64,000 nt of DNA from Paractinoplanes tereljensis (GTDB lineage: Bacteria; Actinomycetota; Actinomycetes; Mycobacteriales; Micromonosporaceae). How positions within the stretch are numbered: the first letter of the stretch is position 1; every line of letters starts with the position of its first letter. A program made the position numbers and the translations under genes. The stretch lies in contig NZ_BOMY01000061.1 of the NCBI RefSeq assembly GCF_016862435.1, forward strand, positions 1-64,000, given 5' to 3'. A model generated the notes under the pieces. The model did no database searches. It saw only the letters and a list, made by a program, of their open reading frames with translations, and was not told the origin of the DNA. Positions 38,074-47,236 of the stretch are shown in pieces.

Positions 38074-39582
38074 ATGGCGACTTTCGGTATCGATCTTGGC
38101 ACCACCTATTCGTGCATCTCGTACGTGGATGGCAGTGGTCAGCCAGTGATCATCAAGAATGCTGATGGAGAGGAAACGACACCGTCCGTCGTGCATTTCG
38201 AGTCACCTCATCGTGTGATGGTCGGAACCCAGGCCAAGGATGCCGCCAAGGGTGATGCGAGCCGGGTCGTCTCGCTGATCAAAAGGCACATGGGCAGCAC
38301 CGACACCGTTTTGGAGTTCGACGGGGTCAGCTATTCACCGGAGGGGGTTTCCGCGTTCATCGTGCGCGAGCTGGCCCGCTCGGCCGAGAAGTTCACCGGG
38401 CAGCCGGTGAGCGACGTAGTGATCACCGTTCCGGCCTATTTCGGGATCAGCGAGCGGAAGGCCACCGAGGTCGCCGGGAAGATCGCGGGGCTGACGGTGG
38501 TGGGCGTCGTGGCTGAGCCGGTGGCGGCGGCGCTCTATTACGGGGCGCTGGCCGGCGGTGACCGCACCATCCTCGTGTACGACCTGGGCGGCGGGACGTT
38601 CGACACCACCGTCATCCGGCTCGAGGGCGGCGACGTGACGGTGATCTGTACCGACGGCGACCACCAGCTCGGCGGGGCTGACTGGGACGAGCGGGTCGCC
38701 ACCCACCTGCGGGATCGGTTTGTCGCGGAGTACCCGGAGGCGGGCGCCGCCGACAGTGAGGACTTCCTGCAGAGCCTCGGCCTGATTGCCGAGGGCACGA
38801 AGAAGGCCCTGTCGGTCCGTACGTCCCGGCGGCAGCCGATCCAGTTCGAGGGCAAGAAGATGCTGGCCGACCTGAGCCGGGCGACGTTCGAGGAACTCAC
38901 CACCGACCTGATCGACCGGACCGTCGAGATCACCCGGCGGACGCTGCGCACGGCCGAGGAGATGGGTGCTCGGCGGCCGGAGACGGTGCTGCTGGTGGGC
39001 GGGTCGACGCTGATGCCGGCGGTCGCAACGGCACTGCGGGCGGCGTTCGGTTTCGAGCCTAGGCTGCACGACCCGCATCTCGCGGTAGCCAAGGGCGCCG
39101 CGCTGTACGCGATGCAGGTGGCGACGGAGAAGCCCAGCCGGAAGGTCACGATCGTGGTGCCGCGGGCCTTCGGCACATCGGTGGTGGCCGAAGGCACCCA
39201 GCCCGAGGAGGGCAAGCTGGAGATCAGCCACCTGCTCTTCGCCAACACCCCGCTGCCGGCCGGGCCGGTCAAGGAACGGTTCATCACGGCTTTCCCCGAC
39301 CAGACCGGCATCGAGATCGACGTCTGGGAGCAGGCCGGCACCGAGGTGTCGCGGCGGCCGGAGGACAACAAGAAGATCGGTGCGGGGGAGATCATCCGGC
39401 TGCCGCGACTGCCCAAGGGCTCGCCGATCGACATCACCTTTGCGATGGACGAGACCGGACTGCTCACCGTGGACGCCGTCGAGCTGGTCACCGGGCAGCG
39501 CGAGCGCATCGAAGTGCAGATCGGCGGGCTGGACGACCGGCAGATCGACGAGGCGCGGGAAGCGGTCGCCCGGCTGTCATGA
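38074..39582 (+). CDS. Hsp70-family protein without the lid (first)
   Basis: A 502-residue Hsp70. Nucleotide-binding signatures are FGIDLGTTYSCISYV (phosphate 1), VYDLGGGTFDTTVI (phosphate 2) and VLLVGGSTLMPAVATALR (adenosine loop). A beta-sandwich substrate domain follows (about 385-485: LLFANTPLPAGPVKERFITA; GSPIDITFAMDETGLLTVDA), with almost no helical lid after it (DnaK is ~610-640). Between the two domains comes a run (KVTIVVPRAFGTSVV) shared with the second Hsp70 at 45622. It is not the housekeeping DnaK. It stands alone, divergent from a TIR gene and ending within the convergent TIR-CHAT gene (6-base overlap). Confidence 0.93.
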   Translation: MATFGIDLGTTYSCISYVDGSGQPVIIKNADGEETTPSVVHFESPHRVMVGTQAKDAAKGDASRVVSLIKRHMGSTDTVLEFDGVSYSPEGVSAFIVRELARSAEKFTGQPVSDVVITVPAYFGISERKATEVAGKIAGLTVVGVVAEPVAAALYYGALAGGDRTILVYDLGGGTFDTTVIRLEGGDVTVICTDGDHQLGGADWDERVATHLRDRFVAEYPEAGAADSEDFLQSLGLIAEGTKKALSVRTSRRQPIQFEGKKMLADLSRATFEELTTDLIDRTVEITRRTLRTAEEMGARRPETVLLVGGSTLMPAVATALRAAFGFEPRLHDPHLAVAKGAALYAMQVATEKPSRKVTIVVPRAFGTSVVAEGTQPEEGKLEISHLLFANTPLPAGPVKERFITAFPDQTGIEIDVWEQAGTEVSRRPEDNKKIGAGEIIRLPRLPKGSPIDITFAMDETGLLTVDAVELVTGQRERIEVQIGGLDDRQIDEAREAVARLS

Positions 39583-42500
39583 CCGCGGGCCGCGGTGCGG
39601 GCCGACGACCAGGGGCACGCCGGCAACAGACGAGTGCCGGGAGCGCATGTCGCGCAGGGTCTGGTCGATCGAGGGTCCGAGATAGTCGGGCGCGCCGTCG
39701 GCGAACGGGCGCTCGCCGTCGAGGGTGCGAATGCGCCGCAGCCACCGCTGGTCGCGCCACCGTCCCTCGGCCGCGGCCAGTTCCGGCGCGGCGTCCGCGC
39801 GCCGGCCGGCCGCCGCGGCCTCGATCAGGACGCGGGCGGCGGCCAGCCCCGGCGGATCCAGCCCATCCGCCCACCGTGCTGACCGGCTGAAGTAGTCGAG
39901 TGCGTCCGCTCCCCGGCTCGAGTCGCGCTGAGCCCGGCCGAGATGGCGCAGGTCATGCACGATCGCGTACGGGTCGCCGAGCCGTTCCGCGATGGCCAGC
40001 GACTCGGTCAGGTGCCTGGCCGATTCCTCGGGTGGCGTGACCCGGGCCAGCGAGCGCAGGCAGTCGGCGGTCAGCGTGCCCGGCACGGGCTCCAGCGTGC
40101 GCGCGGTCGCGAGGGCCGTCTTGATCGACCCGGCCGCCGCCGGATCGCCGGTCGCGGTCCGCTCCTCGCCCGCCGCGAGCAGGCCGATCACCCGCAGCGG
40201 CTCCGGCGGCAGCGGCTCCACCAGGATGCCCGCCTCCAGCGCGGCGGGGCCGGCTGCGTCGTCCTCGCCGATCATCAGCGCCGACCGGCATCGGTACAGC
40301 TGGCAGAGTGCGACCGCGGCGCCGATCTCGTACCGCCGGTAGAAGCCGAGGGCATGGTCGAGGTCGGCCAGCGCGCCGTCGTGGTCGTCGTGCATCGCGC
40401 GCACCCGCCCGCGATGCCGGTAGGCCTCGGCCAGGAAGTCCGGGAAGATGTTGGCGTCGAGCAGGGCGACGACGCTGCCGTACGCCGCCTCGGCCGCCTC
40501 CCGGTCAAGTCCGTCGGAAGCGATCCGGCCCAGATGCAGCAGCGCCCCGGCCGCGGCCCGGTCGTTGCCCGCGGCCCGCGCCCGGCGTTCCGCCTCCCGT
40601 AGTTTGATCACCGCGTGGTCGTCGCGCTGCTGCTCCCGGTCGAGCAGGGCGAGCGCGGTCAGGCTGGAGATTGCCGCTCCCTGATTACCGGCCCGGTCGG
40701 CGGCCTCGCACGCCAGCCGGAACCATGCCGCCGCCCGATCGGGCTGCCCGTCGCGGGCGTCCAGGCTGCCCAACTGCATCGCCGCCGCGATCCACACCGC
40801 GTCGGTCTCGGACTCCGCGTCCCGCTGGGCGAGCCGCAGCTGCTCGCGCGCCTCGCCGGCCCGGCCGGCCTGTTCCGCCGCCGCCCCGCGGAACAGGTGC
40901 GACGACGAGATCAGCACCCGGTCGCCGAGCCGTTCGGCGATGGCTGTCGCCTCGGCGAAGTGTTCCGCGGCCACGCCGGCCGCATCCGCCGGATCCTGTT
41001 CGGCCAGCACCCGGCCGAGCTGCTGCTCCGCGACCGCCTGTCGCACCGGGTCACCCAGGTCGGCGGCCGCCTCGGCGAACCGGCGATAGGTCACCGTGGC
41101 CTCGTCCAGCTTGCCTGCCTCGAACAGGACGTCGCCGCTCAGCTGCAGGCACTGGGCGTACAGCGGCAGGTCGCGCAGGCGGCCGGCGACTTCGAGTGCG
41201 TGCACCAGCGGTTCGGTCGCGAGCACCACCGAGCCGCTCAGCAGCCGTACCGCGCCGGTCTGCAGGGCGGACGCGGCGATCAGCCGGGCCGCGTCCCGGT
41301 GGATGGCGGCGTGCTCGCCGGCTCGGATCTCGTGCTGGTCGGCGCGGTCGGTCTGGCCCAGCGCGCGGGCGAGCCGGGCCAGGTCGCGTTCGGTGCCGGC
41401 CGGGCCGGCGTCCTCCTCGAGCTCCTCGGCGATGTCGAGTGCGCCGGCGCTCCACCGCCAGGCCTCGTCGTCCTCCTGGGCCAATTCGAGGGCGCCGAGC
41501 TGCTGGTAGCAGGAGGCAAGGACGGTCCGGGCCGGCGGGCTCTCCCGCACGGACGGGTCGGAGCATCGGCCGATGGCTTGTTTGTAGTGGTCGCGGGCGA
41601 TGGACACGTTGCCGCTGAGCTGGGCGACCGCGCCGAGCTCGGTCAGGGTGCCGGCCTGGGCGACCAGATCGCGGTGCTCCTCGGCGACCGTCAGGCACCA
41701 CCGCAGGTGGGCCTGCGCCGTCCGGTAGTCGCCGTGACCCCGGGCGATCACGCCGAGCTGGTGCCGGAATAGCCGGGCATCGGGCACGTCGCCGATGGCG
41801 GCCAGGGTCTCGGTGCACACCAGCACCTCGGCCCGCAGCGCGCTGCGGGCGTGCAGGGCGATGCACAGGGCAGCGGCGACGCCGGTCATCTGCCGTACGT
41901 CGCCGGCCGCCGCATAGTGGTGCCGTGCCTCCTCGAGGTCGGTGTGGTCGTACTCGGGGTCGTCCGCGCGCAGGCCCGCCCACCAGCGTCGGTAGGCGGC
42001 GGCGCGCAGGTGGGCCGGCCGGACCGCGTCCGGCATGGCGGCGGCCAGCGCGGCCCCGGTCCACCGGTGTACCAGGTAGTGGTCGTCGCCGGCCGGGGTG
42101 AGCAGACCCAGGTCGACGAGCGTGTCACGGGCCTCGGCCAGCCACGGGACGTCCGGCGGCAGCGTGCCGGTCAGCAGATCCCGGTCGAGCTCCGCGCGCA
42201 CCTCCGCGGTCACCGGCAGATCGTCGAGAATTGGCGCCAGGCCCCGGCGTTGCATCCGCAGCAGGGAGCCGTAGGCCCGCCGCAGCCGTTCGCGTTGCTC
42301 CGGCTCCAGGACGGGGCCGGTGGTGACTACCCAGCTCAGGCCGCGGGTGTCGACCGGCAGCCGGTACACCGAGGCGGCGACCAGCAGATCGCGAGCATGC
42401 GGGTCGAGGCGCTGCAGGATGCGGTCGAGCAGGACGTCGGCCGAGCTCTGTGCGACCACCTCGGCGATCGCGGTGTCCACGTCGTGCCCGGCGGTGCGCA

Positions 42501-44904
42501 TCCAGCCGGTCGGGTCGGCGATCCCGGTGCCGCGCAGGGTGGACTCCATCCGGTCGGCGATCTCCACGAACCGCCGGCGGTGGACCGGGGCGCCCGTGTC
42601 GGTGTCGTGCCCGGCGCGCAGCAGGGCATCCAGATACTCCAGGGCCCGCGGATGGCCGCCGAGATCCCGGTAGGCCCGCTGCTGCTCCTCCTTGGCCAGC
42701 GCGGCCAAGGCCGGCAGCCGCCAGAACAGCTTGTACGTCTCGGCCTGCGACAGCGGCCCCAGATGGTGGCGTAGCAGCGGCGGCCCGGCCCGGCCGAAAG
42801 CCCCGGCCTCACGGGCCGTGACCACCAGGGCGGCCGAGCGGCCCAGCCGCAGCCACGCGACCAGGAACCGGCGGGTCTCGTCGTCCAGTTCCTGCTCCCG
42901 CCAGGTGTCGCCGTCGCCGGCCCGGATCGGGTCACCGAGCGGGTCGTCGAGCAGCACCAGCACCTCGCGCCCCGACTCGCCGAGCCAGCGGCGGAGCAGC
43001 CGCAGCCGCCAGTCCCAGGAGTCCTGCCGGTCGGTCAGCCGCCGGCGCAGCCGGGCATCGTCGGCCTCGAGATGGATCTGGCCGGCGACCTCCTCGAGGA
43101 TCTCGTCCGGGCCGCAGCGGCCATGCAGGCTCGCCACCACGGTCCGCTCGCCGGCCGCCATCCGGACCAGCTGAACGGCCAGGCTGCTCTTGCCGACCCC
43201 GCCCATCCCGAAGATCAGCACGCCGCGTTCCGGACCGCGCATCGTCCGCAACAGCCGGCGCAGGTCGGCGCGCCGGCCGACGAATTCGCCGCGGTCCGCC
43301 CCGATGATGCCGTCGGCCAGGTCCCAGTCGGGCGCGACCCCGGCGAGCGGCTCCGCGGGGGCGCGGGCGTCGTAGAGGACGACGTCGTCGACGCGGGTGA
43401 AAAGGGCGGCCATCGGCCACTCGGGCAGGCGGCTCACCGGGTCGGTGGCGGGCTGGCCGGGCCGGGACGCCTCGATCTCCCGGCGGACGTCGGACAGCGC
43501 CGTCAGCGGATCGGCCGGCCCGGTCGCGCGGGCGAGACGTCCGTACATCCGGGACATCAGGGCGGTGGCGTACGCGTCGGTCACCCGTTCGGTCATGGCG
43601 AGTACGGCCGGCACGCCGTACGCAAGCAGGGTTTGGGCGAAGCCCGGAAGTTGATCTGGAGTTTCGCCGCCGCGAGCGGTATCGCAACCGGCCAGCACGA
43701 CCAGCGGCACCCCGCGGTCGGCGACCACCAGCTCGGCGGCGAAGTGCGGCGCGTCCACCGGATCGGGCCGGCCGTCCGCGGTCTCCAGCAGCAGCACCCC
43801 GGGCTCGGCGTGGCAGGACAGGTGCAGCACGTGGAACCGTTCCCGGGTCAGCGCTTCCCGGATCGCGGCGATCGAGCCCCAGTTCAGGATCCGGACGTGA
43901 GCGGAATCGCGCCGCGCCTCCTCGACCCGATCGAGGATCTCGCCGAGCTCGTGCTCGTAGTCGAGCAGCTCGAGGTCGCCGTGGTCGGGACTGGCGACGA
44001 CGGCCAGGATCCGCAGTGGTCCGGGCACGTCGATCTGCACCGTCTCGGCCAGGTCGGCGACGCGGTGCAGGCGCACCCGTGGGTGCAGGGCCAGCGGGGT
44101 GGGCGCGCCCGGCGCGATCAGATGCTCCCACGGCAGGTCGGCGAGATCGGGCGCGTCCGGGTCGATCTCGATGCCCAGCCGCAGTGACTGGTTGCGGCGG
44201 TCGGCCGTGGCCAGCAGCCCCGTGATACCGGAGCCGACGTCACCGCCGAGGAATCGCCGGCCGAGGTCGCCGCCGAGCCGGGCGATCGCGATGTCGGCCC
44301 GCCGATCCGGCAGGTGGCGGGCCCGGCCGGTGGTCCACAGCAGTTGCCGCAGCCCGGGCCCGAGACCGTCGTGCGGCGCGGTGACCTCGCCGCCGCCGGG
44401 CCGGGTGAGGATCGTGGCGGTGGCGGTGATCCGCAGCCGGGCGACCAGCGGTTCCTCCCTGACCAGCCCGAAGTTGAGCCCGGCGCGGCTGCGGCGCGGG
44501 ACCGGTGTCCCGTTCAACGCGTCCGTCAGCGCCGCGACGCGCCGGGCGAAATCCTGCTCGTCGTGTATGCCGGCGAAGTCCACGTAGGCCCGGCCGCTCA
44601 ACGCCGGGGGGATCACGCCGCCGGCGAGCAGGACCGGCACCAGGCTCAGCCCGCCGCGGTCGGCGCGGTGAGTGAGGGCCGGGTATTCCTCGATCTTCCG
44701 GCTCGCTTCGCTGAGCAGCAGCACGGCCGCGGTGCAGTCCTGGATCGCATCGTCCATCCGGTGGATTCGGACCTGGCCGGGCACGATGTCCCAGGCCCGG
44801 AGGAAGACACGCGATCCGCGTTCTTCCAGGGCCTCCGCGAGATTCTGCGCCTGCCCCTCGTCCGCGGTTGCGTAGGCGAGGTAGATCAAATTCGAGGCCG
44901 ACAT
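39577..44904 (-). CDS. TIR-CHAT-NB-ARC-TPR protein (STAND/NLR-like)
   Basis: A 1775-residue protein. Residues 1-130 are a TIR domain (NLIYLAYATADEGQAQNLAE; DCTAAVLLLSEASRKIEEY, with candidate catalytic Glu72/73). Residues ~195-510 are a CHAT caspase-like protease: the His is H365 in HLSCHAEPG and the Cys is C407 in VVLAGCDTARGG. Residues ~535-900 are NB-ARC: P-loop GMGGVGKSSLAVQLV (566-580), Walker B EVLVLLDDP, GGHPRALEYL. From ~1000 to ~1700 are TPR repeats. Two effectors on one NTPase switch is unusual. TPRs would sense the trigger, NB-ARC would oligomerise, and TIR and CHAT would act. It is divergent from the GrpE/Hsp70/GTPase operon. Confidence 0.92.
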   Translation of the reverse strand: MSASNLIYLAYATADEGQAQNLAEALEERGSRVFLRAWDIVPGQVRIHRMDDAIQDCTAAVLLLSEASRKIEEYPALTHRADRGGLSLVPVLLAGGVIPPALSGRAYVDFAGIHDEQDFARRVAALTDALNGTPVPRRSRAGLNFGLVREEPLVARLRITATATILTRPGGGEVTAPHDGLGPGLRQLLWTTGRARHLPDRRADIAIARLGGDLGRRFLGGDVGSGITGLLATADRRNQSLRLGIEIDPDAPDLADLPWEHLIAPGAPTPLALHPRVRLHRVADLAETVQIDVPGPLRILAVVASPDHGDLELLDYEHELGEILDRVEEARRDSAHVRILNWGSIAAIREALTRERFHVLHLSCHAEPGVLLLETADGRPDPVDAPHFAAELVVADRGVPLVVLAGCDTARGGETPDQLPGFAQTLLAYGVPAVLAMTERVTDAYATALMSRMYGRLARATGPADPLTALSDVRREIEASRPGQPATDPVSRLPEWPMAALFTRVDDVVLYDARAPAEPLAGVAPDWDLADGIIGADRGEFVGRRADLRRLLRTMRGPERGVLIFGMGGVGKSSLAVQLVRMAAGERTVVASLHGRCGPDEILEEVAGQIHLEADDARLRRRLTDRQDSWDWRLRLLRRWLGESGREVLVLLDDPLGDPIRAGDGDTWREQELDDETRRFLVAWLRLGRSAALVVTAREAGAFGRAGPPLLRHHLGPLSQAETYKLFWRLPALAALAKEEQQRAYRDLGGHPRALEYLDALLRAGHDTDTGAPVHRRRFVEIADRMESTLRGTGIADPTGWMRTAGHDVDTAIAEVVAQSSADVLLDRILQRLDPHARDLLVAASVYRLPVDTRGLSWVVTTGPVLEPEQRERLRRAYGSLLRMQRRGLAPILDDLPVTAEVRAELDRDLLTGTLPPDVPWLAEARDTLVDLGLLTPAGDDHYLVHRWTGAALAAAMPDAVRPAHLRAAAYRRWWAGLRADDPEYDHTDLEEARHHYAAAGDVRQMTGVAAALCIALHARSALRAEVLVCTETLAAIGDVPDARLFRHQLGVIARGHGDYRTAQAHLRWCLTVAEEHRDLVAQAGTLTELGAVAQLSGNVSIARDHYKQAIGRCSDPSVRESPPARTVLASCYQQLGALELAQEDDEAWRWSAGALDIAEELEEDAGPAGTERDLARLARALGQTDRADQHEIRAGEHAAIHRDAARLIAASALQTGAVRLLSGSVVLATEPLVHALEVAGRLRDLPLYAQCLQLSGDVLFEAGKLDEATVTYRRFAEAAADLGDPVRQAVAEQQLGRVLAEQDPADAAGVAAEHFAEATAIAERLGDRVLISSSHLFRGAAAEQAGRAGEAREQLRLAQRDAESETDAVWIAAAMQLGSLDARDGQPDRAAAWFRLACEAADRAGNQGAAISSLTALALLDREQQRDDHAVIKLREAERRARAAGNDRAAAGALLHLGRIASDGLDREAAEAAYGSVVALLDANIFPDFLAEAYRHRGRVRAMHDDHDGALADLDHALGFYRRYEIGAAVALCQLYRCRSALMIGEDDAAGPAALEAGILVEPLPPEPLRVIGLLAAGEERTATGDPAAAGSIKTALATARTLEPVPGTLTADCLRSLARVTPPEESARHLTESLAIAERLGDPYAIVHDLRHLGRAQRDSSRGADALDYFSRSARWADGLDPPGLAAARVLIEAAAAGRRADAAPELAAAEGRWRDQRWLRRIRTLDGERPFADGAPDYLGPSIDQTLRDMRSRHSSVAGVPLVVGPHRGPRS

Positions 44905-45003
44905 GAATGGTCATTCACTCCCGGGGGAAGAACTGTTTTCCGATCATTGCAAGGGTTAACCTCTGCGGCAATACGCCAACCGAGACACTTTGATCATTGA
45001 TCA
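44904..45003. promoter_or_regulatory. Symmetric sites in the TIR-CHAT / GrpE divergent spacer
   Basis: TGAATG-GT-CATTCA (44904-44917) overlaps the start codon region of the TIR-CHAT gene. TGATCA-T-TGATCA (44991-45003) lies 84 bases before the GrpE GTG. The 182-base spacer is A+T-rich compared with its flanks. Either may be an operator coordinating both arms of the island. Arms are short and this is a suggestion only. Confidence 0.35.
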
Positions 45004-45086
45004 CGGGATTCCGAACCGCCGCGCACCGCGTTATGGTGAACCACGCCTATTCCGGGCACCTTTTCTGGAGAAGGGACACGTGCCGA

Positions 45087-45621
45087 GTGGATGTTCCGCC
45101 GGAACCGTCCGACGGTGAGCGTCAGGCCGCGAGGCTGCGCTCCATCGACGACGGTCTGAGCGCGTTCCATCAGCGCGCGGCCCACCGCGAGGCGGTCATC
45201 GATCGCCTGCACGAGGAGAACCAGCTGCTGCGCGAGGGGCAGCGCCGGAGCCTCCTGCAACCGGTCCTGGTCGACCTGCTCAATCTGTACGACGGCCTGT
45301 TCCAGCAGTCCCGGCGCTTGACCGGGATGCCGGAGAGGGCCGCCGAGCAGGCGTTGTTCGAGAGCTTCGCCGACGACGTCGCGATGGCCCTGGAACGCTG
45401 CGGCGCGATGATCACCACGGCCGAGCCCGGCGAGCCGTACGAGCGGGGCCGGCACGTCGCGGCGGGCTTCACCGACCACGTCGACCCGGCCGCCGACGGC
45501 ACCGTCGCGGAGATGGTCGCCGTCGGGCTTATCGATCAGGAGAACGGACAGATTCGCCGTCCCGTACGGGTCCGTCTCTATCGGGCCGTGGTTCCGGAAA
45601 AATTGCGCACCGGGGGAGATC

Positions 45622-45641
<20 letters not shown>
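45087..45641 (+). CDS. GrpE-like nucleotide exchange factor
   Basis: A 184-residue protein with a coiled-coil helix (AVIDRLHEENQLLREGQRRS), then LQPVLVDLLNLYDGLFQQS and a C-terminal beta domain (DGTVAEMVAVGLIDQENGQI with RPVRVRLYRAV) as in GrpE. It would exchange nucleotide on the neighbouring Hsp70 rather than on housekeeping DnaK. I chose the GTG at 45087 (VDVPPEPSDGERQ); AAGGGA is about 10 bases upstream. Its last 20 bases overlap the Hsp70 start. It opens an operon of six or seven genes. No DnaJ-like gene is seen in the window. Confidence 0.83.
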
Positions 45642-47217
<1,576 letters not shown>

Positions 47218-47236
47218 GCGGAGCGCGACGACCACC

